This document shows positions 11,905 to 20,360 of a DNA stretch of 21,456 nucleotides, piece by piece (the first letter of the stretch is position 1; each line of letters opens with the position of its first letter). The DNA comes from Bipalium vagum. Taxonomy: Eukaryota > Platyhelminthes > Tricladida > Geoplanidae. Position numbers and translations under genes: made by a program. The stretch spans positions 1 through 21,456 of the forward strand of contig JBBMKC010237238.1 of the NCBI GenBank assembly GCA_037834085.1, read 5' to 3'. Under the pieces are notes generated by a model. It had not been told where the DNA came from. It did not search any database and was given only the letters and a program-made list of their open reading frames with translations.

Positions 11905-12209
11905 AATTTATCTATGTATTCCGAAAGAGACAAGGAAACACCCACTAAAATTAAAGAAAGTACTAAGAGCAGGACTCCTACTGTCGCTACAATTCTGGTT
12001 GTCGTTTTATCTCTGGTATTCAAAGAGTCGTGTTGAGAATTATTCTGTATATGGAGCGTTGCATCGTTAGTGAATTTGAGAATTTCTTCGTAGGTTTTCG
12101 TGTGAGGAATATTGGATTTATCTAATGGAATATAGTTCAAAAATTCCAGATCTTCGGATCTGGGTATGATATCTAAAGATGCCCTAACGCATTTACTGTC
12201 CAAGGACAT
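11903..12209 (-). CDS. First coding exon of an unidentified single-pass membrane protein
   Basis: The exon gives 102 codons plus one base. The protein starts MSLDSKCVRA, has a polar N-terminal region of about 70 residues, and then one strongly hydrophobic segment at residues 73-95 (VGVLLLVLSLILVG in its centre). Basic residues (RDKTTTR) sit just before the segment and acidic ones (SEYID) just after, so the positive-inside rule predicts a cytosolic N-terminus and a signal-anchor (type II) topology; there is no cleavable signal peptide. The start was chosen because CACAAATG is a good initiation context and an in-frame TAA lies 14 codons upstream. A consensus donor closes the exon. Composition is clearly less AT-biased and less Lys/Ile/Asn-heavy than the chance frames nearby. 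I do not recognise the family. Type II peptidases or other ectodomain proteins begin this way, but the part that would decide is in later exons not seen here. Confidence 0.68.
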
Positions 12210-12272
12210 TTGTGGGTGAATGTAGAGACCAGAATTCCAAATTTTATGTTAGCATTTGCCAGTTACGTTATA
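12210..12272 (-). promoter_or_regulatory. Probable 5' UTR with upstream splice acceptor
   Basis: Reading leftward, a pyrimidine-rich tract ending TTCTTTAG (AG at 12274-12273) is a good 3' acceptor and would start the exon at 12272, giving 63 bases of leader before the ATG. An in-frame stop inside it supports a non-coding leader. Alternatively transcription starts further upstream: 12280-12480 is also less AT-rich than average, but no TATA box or initiator stands out. Confidence 0.45.
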
Positions 12273-12510
12273 CTAAAGAATATAGAAGGAAATCGTCATA
12301 TCAATCTATTCTTATTAGTCCATCTCACAGACAATTAGATGGTTAAGAGTAGAAATTGTCGAGCATAGCATAATCTCACACAAATGTCTTAGCGAGTAAA
12401 TAAATGCAAATTTTCTAATTTCGTGGGCCAATGACGACCGAGCAAGTTATTCCATAGGTGTATGCTTTTTGATATTGTAATCTGCTTCTGTTTAAAAATA
12501 CGTTGCTTTT

Positions 12511-12553
12511 AATAATAATAATAATAATTAACATTTATAATAATAATAATAAT
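12511..12553. repeat. (AAT)n microsatellite, two blocks
   Basis: Two AAT runs are separated by a short TTAACATTTAT spacer, suggesting one interrupted array. Confidence 0.85.
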
Positions 12554-12607
12554 TTGACAAAAGTTGACAAATTTCCACTGAGCTGATCTCGTGGAAAAAG
12601 TCCATAC

Positions 12608-12626
12608 GTCTCTCTCTCTCTTTCTC
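12608..12626 (+). repeat. (TC)n microsatellite
   Basis: A short CT run continues into TTTCTCC. On the minus strand, the coding strand of the nearby gene, it reads as a GA tract. GA tracts are common near arthropod promoters, but this one is too short to call. Confidence 0.7.
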
Positions 12627-13193
12627 CTATTAGCCTGAACCATGGAATGGACACAAGAAACCAATGGATGGCGTCATCAAATTAATTAAAGAGACATTAT
12701 AATTTATTTTTTTTATTTTTTTAGTCCAATCTTTCATTTTTAATCACTCTATTTATTTATTTGCTACTGAATAAATCATACTTCACTGTCGACCGGTTGG
12801 GTAATATTTTATTTATATTTTATTATTTATATTTATACTGGAATAAATAATTAATGTGGAAATTTAAATTATAAATTCCTGAGTTCGGAAAAATCGCGGA
12901 ACATAAATTAAAATTTTATGATATTTTGATCTGAACTTTATTTAATTTATTTTAGAAATTAAAATATAACTTTTGCTGAAACTAATTTATCAAAGAAACT
13001 AATTTATTGATTCTGATAAATCAATATTGGTATGTTCTGATAATAAAAATTTATTATTATTTACTGCAACCATTTACCTTATTGCTTTAATCGATGACTT
13101 GCCCAAAAATCCATAATTATTATTATAACATATGAGCTGGTAATTGACCAACTGCTACATTCCCATCGACCCGGCCTTCGAGTGATATGACAG

Positions 13194-13304
13194 AGAATCT
13201 TTCCCATTACTGACTGTTTGTCAACCATATCTTAAAATCCTCTGTATCGATGGGGGTTTAAGAGATATCCAGCAGAAACTACAATGTTCAGAGTGAAAGA
13301 TTCT
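13194..13304. repeat. Nested imperfect palindrome, about 110 bp
   Basis: Outer arms AGAATCTTTC (13194-13203) and GAAAGATTCT (13295-13304) are exact complements. Inside them ATATCTTAAA (13228-13237) pairs with TTTAAGAGATAT (about 13257-13268) with two extra bases. The centre holds ATCGAT at about 13246-13251. The arms lie at nearly symmetrical distances, which suggests a decayed foldback sequence or a structured RNA. No coding frame or known family was seen. Confidence 0.5.
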
Positions 13305-13434
13305 GAAATTAATTAAACGGAGATCATTTATTACTGAAGCTAATTACATTTGAAATGTGATCCATAGATAAAGTTTTTTACCGAAAACATTTATCAATAA
13401 AATTATTAAATATTGAAATAAAGTTAATAATGTT

Positions 13435-13528
13435 AGCTGAAAATTATTGGGAGATTCATCACCGAGACCTTTCACATGCGCTCCGACTACTCTGAACGCT
13501 GAGCTACATCCCCCAATAATTTTCAACT
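13435..13528 (-). repeat. 21-bp inverted repeat enclosing a tRNA-like sequence
   Basis: Arms 13435-13455 and 13508-13528 are complementary at 19 of 21 positions. In minus-strand RNA both exceptions are G.U pairs; in plus-strand RNA they would be A.C mismatches. The inner seven pairs equal the acceptor stem of the tRNA-like segment, and the outer fourteen extend it. It may be a fold-back structure built on a tRNA-derived sequence, or partly chance in AT-rich DNA. Confidence 0.7.
13448..13514 (-). repeat. tRNA-derived SINE head or tRNA pseudogene
   Basis: The minus strand has GGGGGAT pairing with ATCTCCC (one G.U), a box A-like TAGCTCAGCGTTC, a possible D stem GCTC/GAGT, then GTCGGAGCGCATGTG and a degenerate box B, GGTGATGAATCTC. 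This is the order of a tRNA-Ala-like gene or the head of a tRNA-derived SINE, which uses these internal boxes as a polymerase III promoter. At about 67 nt it is short: the 3' half of the T arm is missing, and no proper anticodon stem with a seven-base loop can be drawn. It is therefore not a working tRNA. No SINE body or tail could be delimited downstream. Confidence 0.55.
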
Positions 13529-13929
13529 CATCTCACAATTAATGATTACGTACTTATCAAATAAAAATTCCGTTTTATTGCATACGTCGTACAAAATCCT
13601 CTGATAAATAAATAAATCGACAATTGTTACAATGATATAGTCAATATTATGAAAGCAATTATTGTTTTAAGAAAATTTTATTTATTTATATTTTTGTGAT
13701 CTTAATGAATTCTTAATTCTCAGCTCATCGGCGTTCTTTGGAAACAATAAAAGCCATTCTCTAAGACTTAAATTAAAATTCTGATATTCCCTAAATTTAA
13801 AATGGTTTTATTTATCTGTTAAGGAAAATTATTTATATTTTGAATTGAATTGTTATTTATAATTATTATTATTATACTTTTCTCTTAAAAATATAATTCT
13901 TAAAGTACAGAGTATGTAAAATTAGGTAG
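13529..13929. other. Unassigned AT-rich stretch
   Basis: No open frame, RNA or transposon was recognised between the tRNA-like hairpin and the mariner remains to its right. It includes a short ATT run near 13864-13874. Confidence 0.4.
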
Positions 13930-14330
13930 CAGATTTTAAAAAGTAATATTGTCAAATATTTTTAGGTGTGTGCGTTGAGAGTTCAGAGTGGGGTTCAATT
14001 TATTCTTATCCGAAATTTATGTAAAAATCGTGTCAATCTTGTATGTCTTTAATTTTCTTAGAAATCAAAATTCGGCCGAAATATCAACACAGATTTCTCA
14101 CAATTCTTTTTTTTAGAATTAGTGAATTATTTCTTAATAAGGCACAAATGATGTCCTCGTCAATGACGGAAAGTCATCCAAAACTGGATTTATCTTCTAA
14201 GCTAAAGTCCCCATAACAAATCTTGTAAACAATCTTTTAATAGTTCAGACAGAAAGAGTTAAAGATTTCAATGATTTTTCAAGTGTGTCCAACTTTCATA
14301 ACTTTTCAGAACAGATAAAGTATTCTATGG
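13930..14330 (-). mobile_element. mariner transposase relic, N-terminal half (GDFSLED type)
   Basis: The minus strand encodes TIKRLFTRFVMG and then, after a frame change, YGDFSLEDKSSFG, a stop, LSVIDEDIICALLRNNS and KKRIVRNLC. This matches the second helix-turn-helix and linker of mariner transposases (TVRRWFxKFRSGDFSLEDEPRSGRPS..DDD.L.AL...NP). These domains bind the element's terminal repeats. Past about 14040 the match weakens; ISDKNKLN and FDNITF may be eroded forms of the linker and of the segment before the first catalytic aspartate. The catalytic half is not seen. It is a separate copy from the relic at 14390-14680, since both carry the same N-terminal domain. Confidence 0.75.
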
Positions 14331-14389
14331 TTTAAATGTATTTTTTCTCTGTTCATATATTGAAATATTGCTGAAATGATAAAAAGAAT

Positions 14390-14680
14390 ATCTAAACAAA
14401 TTTTATTTGCGTTTGACGTGAATTTTGAAACACTAATACTTCTAGGGTTTCATCCTCAAACCGCTTCTTTTATCCGGGATGATCTTTATCTTTCACCCTA
14501 AAACCCTCCTTTCTGAAATGTACAAACTATCTTTTGTAAGTTTCTCAAAATGAAGCATAGTCGTCAAAGGCCTTAAGGCCTTAAGAAGTATTTTGTGGGT
14601 TTCGGCAGCTGATTTTCCGATCTTGAAATGAAACAGCATCTCTTCGAGAAAATGATGCTTATTTTGATATCTATTCCGCT
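14390..14680 (-). mobile_element. mariner transposase relic, N-terminal half (FEDE..E type)
   Basis: The minus strand gives LFHFKIGKSAAETHKILLKA, which fits the first helix-turn-helix of mariner transposases, then ETYKR, FVHFRKEGFRVKDKDHPG, a stop, KKRFEDETLEVLV and RQTQIKFV, which fit the second helix-turn-helix and linker (VEDKEHPGQPKKFEDEELEALL...CQTQEELA). It shows at least two stops and a frame change. The duplicated AAGGCCTT at 14567-14582 falls where the family has a short loop and probably disrupts the frame. No catalytic domain follows before the second relic begins at about 14330. By motif, this lineage differs from its neighbour. Confidence 0.82.
14567..14582. repeat. Doubled 8-bp palindrome AAGGCCTT
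   Basis: AAGGCCTTAAGGCCTT is two exact copies of a palindrome and is itself a 16-bp perfect palindrome. It lies inside the mariner relic and looks like a local slippage duplication. Confidence 0.9.
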
Positions 14681-14854
14681 TCCTAGAAATATATATTGCT
14701 GTTAAAAAAAATTTTTCTGAATAATTTTGAAAAATATTAAAATTAAGTAATATTAATTAATTCGTTTAAACAATTAAATTATTTTATTAATATATTTACT
14801 TAAACACACACACTTAAGATAACACTATAAATTTTTGAAATAATAAAAGACATA

Positions 14855-15490
14855 TAGCACCAGTACAATGCTGAATCGACGATAAAAAGAAGTTACATAA
14901 TTTTTGTGGTGATATTATAGCTTCCTTATTAAATTTCATCTGACAGATCTTTCAGCTTCTTGTATAATCATTTGTCTTTATGAATCCCCAAAGAAAGAAA
15001 TACATTGTGGAAAGATGTGGTGTTCTTTCAGATCAATTCATTGGTCTAGCTCTCCCAATTCTTCTTCCCCAAAATGTACAATTCAAAATTTTTTAATTCA
15101 GGTGAGTAATGAGCAGAAGCTCCATAACGTTGAACAATTAATATTGATATTGTTGTCCGACAAAGTTGTGGCTTGAACTAAAACGTCAACAAGTTTAAAT
15201 AATTTGACTCATTAACATTTTCATAATAAAGAGAATCGTACACGTGTGATATAAAAATATCCGTCCAAACAGTAAATTTCGGACTGGACTGACATTTGGG
15301 AATAATTGCATTTGACGGCTGAGTTCTCCAAATTCTGCAATTGTGCCTGTTAACAAAGCCGTTTAAATGAAAATTTGCTTAATCTATACAAATATGATTT
15401 TCAAGAAAACCTGAATTATTGTGGACTTTATTGATAAGGTTTGATATTTTAATATTCTTACATCTAATCTTTGTACAGGTGGCATAAAAC
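14855..15490 (-). mobile_element. DUF4817-type Tc1/mariner transposase relic
   Basis: Minus-strand frames give LINKVHNNSGFLENHICID, a stop, ANFHLNGFVNRHNCRIW, QPSNAIIPKCQSSPKFTVW, YYENVNESNYLNLL, VQRYGASAHYSPEL, TPHLSTMYFFLWGFIK, KLKDLSDEI and EAIISPQKL...SIQHCTG. The order and motifs fit the DUF4817-associated, Tc3-like transposases common in arthropods (FTDEA.FHLNGFVNRQNCRIW..., FQQDGAPPHY, SPDLTPLDFFLWGY.KD.VY). The first aspartate survives in ID before the stop, the second is replaced (QRYGASAHY for QQDGAPPHY), and the third lies in a diverged STMYFFLWG. Several stops and frame changes are present. The N-terminal DNA-binding part, which should lie at 15500-15780, is not recognisable. A probable 5' terminus is at 15785-15796. 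Confidence 0.9.
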
Positions 15491-15784
15491 GATCTTCATA
15501 TTTCACGGATTATTCGAACAAGATCATGAGACTGTCCTTCAAGATCATTCAGAAAACAAAAGAAATTAAGAGATCTAACAGATGCAATCGAAGAAGGATC
15601 TGCTAATATTTATTAAAATACTAAATTCTTTTTAGAGTATTTTACAAGATTGTATTAATGTTAATGGACTTTCTGTTGAAAAATATTTGTTTTCAATAAA
15701 TGTATTTCATCAAGTCAAACTTTTACAATGTTATCATAAGTAAATATAACAATATTTCATTTTAAAATTTGATACTTATCTTTT

Positions 15785-15796
15785 ACACTCCCTGTA
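15785..15796 (-). repeat. Probable terminal inverted repeat of the DUF4817-type element
   Basis: On the minus strand the sequence TACAGGGAGTGT begins here, resembling the TACAGGGTGT ends of this transposon group, about 300 bp upstream of the transposase remains. No partner was found near 14700-14850, so the 3' end may be lost. Confidence 0.5.
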
Positions 15797-16155
15797 TTTT
15801 TTAATATTTATTATTTATTTAAAATATTAAACTTTTTTAAAATTGATCATATTAAATTATATAAATAAGGCTATTATAACTCAAAATGTGAGACTAATTC
15901 TGTCCTTGGTTGTAATTAATAATCAATTCCTGTACTCTCAATAAATGTCAAATAAATGAAAAAAGAGGAAAAATTATATTTTTCAGATAAATTCTAAGAC
16001 GTTAGAAAAATAAAATAGGGAGAAATTCGATGACAATATTACCAGTTATATTAAAGCAAATTTTTACCATGTATAAACCAAAGTAAATCTATTTCTACAA
16101 AAGGTCTTTCGAAGATTATTATTTTATTAAATAATTTTTATTAAATCAAAAATTT
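15797..16155. other. Unassigned AT-rich stretch
   Basis: No gene, RNA or recognisable repeat. It is slightly more mixed at 15880-15950. Confidence 0.4.
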
Positions 16156-16225
16156 GTATTGGTTCAATGGTAAACTATTCCTAGACCTTAGTTTTCCATG
16201 GACCTGAGGTTATAGGTAAAAATTC
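16156..16225 (+). repeat. tRNA-derived SINE-like head
   Basis: TGGTTCAATGGTA (16160-16172) matches a polymerase III box A, and 42 bases later GGTAAAAATTC (16215-16225) is a degraded box B in the context CCTGAGGTTATAGGT. The spacing suits a tRNA. No acceptor stem closes around it, so it is better explained as a tRNA-derived SINE fragment than as a gene. It is different from the tRNA-like sequence near 13.5 kb. The body and tail are not delimited. Confidence 0.42.
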
Positions 16226-17300
16226 AATTAACTTTCTTAACAGTCCTCAATGACTCTATAAATGAATTTGATTGAAAAAATATATTTATCAAATAAAATT
16301 CTCAGAAACATTTATTTGTAAAAATATTAAATTAACTTTTCGATGAAAAATTATTGGTAATAAATTACTTAATATTAATAAAATTAAAAAAATTTCATCA
16401 GTATGATTAAAAACTTTATAATTATCAATTTAAACAATTTTATAAAATTAAATATTTCCTCCAGTAATTTAATAACATTTGAAGAAAATAAATAAAAAAA
16501 AACCAAGAAAATAAATCTGCTGTGTTTTTGTGAAATTAACGTTGAAATTACTTGATATATATCCGAGAAAAAATAAATAATAAAATATTAATTATAAATC
16601 GAATGTGAAGAATTATATTCAAAATTAAAAAGTTAAATGTGAAAGGAAAATTATTAATTTTCTTAAATTAAAAACAAAAGTTCCTCTACAAAAGCAACTT
16701 TTTTTTGCTTAGACAAAAATGAAATTATTAAATAAAGTTAATTTAGCTAATACGGTTGAAGATAATTCCACTGTCAATAATAAATTATTATTATTATCAT
16801 CATCATCATTCATCCATGGGGTCGTGTCAATAATAATTAAAATTGTCATTTAAGACAAAAATAAATTATATATAAAAATAATGTGAGATAAATAATATTC
16901 GATTTTTTCAAAATCCAATAACTTCTTTTTCTATTTATTCTTTGCTTTTAGTAATTTCCTTTTTCTTTATTAACATATCGTATTCTACCGTGGATGGTGA
17001 CATTAGATATTGTGGTTTATTTTCTTTTACCCTTCGGGGAATGTATATATTTGTTTAATGTTCCATTTCTCCATGCCTTTTCATTTCATGTTTATTTTTA
17101 AAGTGAAACACTTTTATTCTTTTCATTACACTGACTTTTTTTTAATACAGTTTTCTCTTTTTGTCATTCAGTTAATGATAAAATTATTTTCTTTTTTCTT
17201 GAAGCGAAATAATTCTTTCAACTTAAAGATGTAATAAAATATTTACAATTTTTTACATCTTTAATGTAGAACATAACAGAACTCATTTAAAACAAAGGAG
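16226..17300. other. Gene-free AT-rich stretch
   Basis: Low-complexity DNA with an interrupted (ATT)n/(ATC)n tract at 16783-16813. The plus-strand frame at 17010-17234 is dominated by Phe, Ile and Ser codons from T-rich sequence and shows no motif, so it is not called. Confidence 0.45.
16783..16813. repeat. Compound (ATT)n(ATC)n microsatellite
   Basis: ATT units give way to ATC units, then CATTCATCC. Confidence 0.8.
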
Positions 17301-17350
17301 ATTATTATTATTATTAGTAGTAGTAGTAGTAGTAGTAATAGTAGTAATGA
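17301..17350. repeat. Compound (ATT)n(AGT)n microsatellite
   Basis: About five ATT units pass into seven or more AGT units, then imperfect AGTAAT units. The clean AGT run suggests a fairly recent expansion. Confidence 0.9.
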
Positions 17351-18590
17351 TACTATAAGTCTGTAGACGTATTTTTTAGACGTTTTTAGACAAAGATATA
17401 AAATATGAAACGAATGAAAAGATGAAAAATTATTTAAATCTTTCATGGAGATTTTTTAATGAATTCATCTAAAGAGAATCTTTTCATTAAATGTATATAT
17501 TCTTTTATGATATATTTTTAATAAATCTTTATGAAATGAAAAATATGATAGCTTTCCATTGTGCAGTGTACTTGGAAATTTACCAACGAATATTACGTAA
17601 ATATACAAAGAATAATCGGAACATAATCGTCTCTTAACAGTAATATGACTATTACATATTATATCAAAAAATATATTGGGGATATTCAAGATAAATTGGG
17701 AAATTAGGTTGAATATGTAGGTAGAATATTCTAGTGAGTGTATTTATATATAGAGTTTTGAATACAGCAATGTGGAAATCTAAAAAATTAAAATGCTTGA
17801 TTTGATCTCTTTAGGTACCACAACTACTGATAGCCTAAATTGAAATCCTCTAAGTGCCTGTTTTACCTCTTCCTAATTTAAATACATCATTAACGTCTTG
17901 ACAGCTTATTATAATGACTTGGTTGTGTTGTGAGGTTTATCGTATACATGGGCCTCACATATAAACAAATAATAAAAATCTAATAATATGTAGTGCTGGA
18001 AAGAGACACAAATCGGGTGACCAATGGTATATTAGATTTTCAAAAATCCATACCTTTATAGGCTAAAGTAGAGTATTGATGGAATACATATTTCCCCCAC
18101 CAGCTGACTTTATGACCTAGGCCTTCCCAACTGTCCTAGTATCTTGTTATATCTATATATTGCATATCAGGAATAAAAACTATTAAAATTAAAAAATAAT
18201 TTTCGATAACTGCTATTATCAATAAATTATCTTAGTTGAAGAAATGAAGGCTAGATTGGTATTACAAAATATATAAAATGCTTATTACAACATCGAATAA
18301 ATATTAATTACTGTTTATGATAATAATTTTATTAAGGTTAACTAATAAATACCATAAATAAATTAATAAATTCATATATTTTAGAGGTTTAAATAGTTTT
18401 GGAAAATATAAAGTAAATTATGAAAAATAATATTTTCAACAACGAAAAAAACTGTAAGAATATTAGTAAAACTAACTTTAAGTTTAAATGTAATTTAAAA
18501 TTAAGGTATTAATTAAAAATCCTTAATTTAAAATTTAAAAAAGTAACTAAAACTTTAAAAATATATTAACAGAATTTTTTTAAAAAAATC
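17351..18590. other. Unassigned stretch with a mixed-composition block
   Basis: The block at about 17700-18180 is less AT-rich than its flanks and contains no open frame; it could be an old mobile-element tail or non-coding host sequence. The rest is low-complexity AT DNA. Confidence 0.4.
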
Positions 18591-18615
18591 TATTAGGTTG
18601 GTGCACATGAAATTT
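18591..18615 (+). repeat. mariner-like terminal repeat, 5' end
   Basis: TATTAGGTTGGTGCACATG follows the pattern of mariner ends (TA target followed by TTAGGTTGGTGCA). No inverted partner was found downstream, so only one end is present or the other has decayed. Confidence 0.55.
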
Positions 18616-18751
18616 TGAAGACGTTTTTGAAATAAATAAATAACATTAGCAAGGTAATTCATTATATTTATTTTAATAATATTATTGATTACAAAATTCG
18701 AATTTTATCCTGCCATATTTAAATTTGACTGAAGAAATAGATTGACGAAAT

Positions 18752-18952
18752 ATGGATGATAACTCATTATGCGTACCTATTTTATCTGAAAAAGATAAAA
18801 TGCTTTTAATATTCAATTATGATAGATTACCGGTTAAAAGTCGAACCAAATACACAACAGTACAAGATTTTTGCAAGGTAAATAAAAACTATGTAAAAAA
18901 TTTTGTAGGTTTATTCGTAAGAAAACAAGGCTTTGCAAAACCTTTATATTGA
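18752..18952 (+). pseudogene. 66-codon open frame, possible mobile-element N-terminus
   Basis: The frame begins MDDNSLCVPILSEKDKML and includes YDRLPVKSRTKYTTVQDFC. Its Arg, Val, Pro and Asp content makes it look more protein-like than the chance frames in this window. It starts about 160 bp inside the mariner-like end at 18591, roughly where a transposase would begin, but it does not match the mariner N-terminus I know. LPVKSRTKY...FC is loosely like the N-terminal core-binding part of tyrosine recombinases (Crypton type, LP.KS...Y...F..W), and LSEKDKMLLIF is loosely like the start of DUF4817 proteins; both are weak. The frame ends at TGA 18950-18952, and downstream frames to about 19170 are broken. 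Confidence 0.25.
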
Positions 18953-20360
18953 ATTTATATTTATATCCAGCGCATCTGCCAAGAGACCGTTATTCTATAT
19001 TGGTGTCGCAAGAATTATTAAAGATGAAAAATTCAGACTCGTACCTCAAAAAACACGTTCACGTCTATAAGATGATCAAGACACTAAAAGGTTGAAGAGG
19101 TGCTTACATCACACATAATACATGGGCCAATTTAATACATAGAATAGGACAGATACATTGTTCTGGAAAAATAAAGAAGCTATCAAAAACATCCGGGAAT
19201 CGCAAATCTTTGTGTGTAACGTTGTAAAAATAACATTCTTAAAATCATATAATAGTATGAGAATAATACGATGATAATAATAATAAATAAATAATTTATA
19301 ATAAATCTAGAAAGAATACTTGGTCCTGGTGAAGTACATTTAGAAAAGAATAAAATACAATGTAAATCAAGAATAATTCGGCGCAAATGTATACGTTTCG
19401 GTTTCCGCTTCAATATTTCTTCACTCCGCCACGCTATTCAGTCAAAGTTTTCCTTCCTTAAACAAAATCATTGAAAATTAATCATTTTTTCCTTCTATTC
19501 TCCACATTAGTATTAAGCTAATTATTGACTTAATTTGATGAAGAAATATTTTCGTCGAATTCACCTTGGGTAAATGGGAATAAATAAATTCGGTGAAAAT
19601 ATAACAGTGGCTCTATGCTTTATTCATTAACGAATAATCTTGCTTCGTTCCTGCTTTGAAAGAAAATATAAAGGAAAATTATATATTTTAATCCCCTATG
19701 CTCTCCTTTTCGTAAAATATCCCATTTTAATTATTTAAAACGAATTTATATAAAAAATTCATAATAAATAAAATATAATTTCATTAATAATTTTATTTCT
19801 AAAATAAATATTAATCTTTTCACTGAACGAGCTTTGATGAAAATAATTTCCAAGAAAATCTCTGTACAGTTTAAAAATTATTTTTCAATATATTTTTATG
19901 AAAATGAAATCGACTGCAATCTTGAAGGAAGCTGAAGACATTTTATTTGAAGAGCAATTCAACATTAATTAAAAACGGGGATCAGAAACAAGTTTTACCC
20001 ACTGAAATATGATAACATTCTTTTTGTATCTAAAATTCCTTTAATATCACATTCTCTTCTCTGACAAAACTCAAGAGATAAGAAGTTTTTGACAAAATCT
20101 TTGTTGAAATAACTTCTATGTGTCTTAAGTTATTTGTTTGAGGATTTATTCTTTTGGCTCTCGAATTCTATCTTTAAAGATCTATAAATTCTTATAATAC
20201 TATAAAACTTCCAAAAGTCCAAAGCAATCTTCATTATTATATTATTTATATTTGAAGATGATCATCAAAAAATTTACATTCTGGTGTTTTCAGATAAATG
20301 ATGTCTTAACAAAACCTGCAAAAATGTAAAAAAAAATTGTGTGAAATTAATTTATTTCAG
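18953..20360. other. Unassigned stretch after the small open frame
   Basis: 18953-19190 is less AT-rich and may continue the decayed element that begins at 18591. A short (AAT)n/(AAAT)n tract lies at 19270-19294. The rest shows no supported gene. Confidence 0.4.

Larger units (their letters stand above)
12280..13193. other. Upstream flank or first intron of the leftward gene
   Basis: The part nearest the exon (to about 12480) is less AT-biased and could hold promoter, leader or intron signals. Further out are an (AAT)n tract (12511-12553), a CT tract (12608-12626), a mixed patch at 12590-12690 and then low-complexity AT DNA. No open frame was recognised. Confidence 0.4.

Noticed and set aside
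13448-13514. A functional tRNA-Ala gene on the minus strand
   Set aside because: The T arm lacks its 3' half, no canonical anticodon arm can be drawn, and the length is only about 67 nt.
13344-13526. 60-residue minus-strand open frame
   Set aside because: It reads through the tRNA-like hairpin and then AT-rich noise; the RNA-like structure explains the sequence better than a protein.
17261-17446. Minus-strand frame with a run of leucines and isoleucines resembling a membrane segment
   Set aside because: The hydrophobic run is simply the translated (ATT)n(AGT)n microsatellite.
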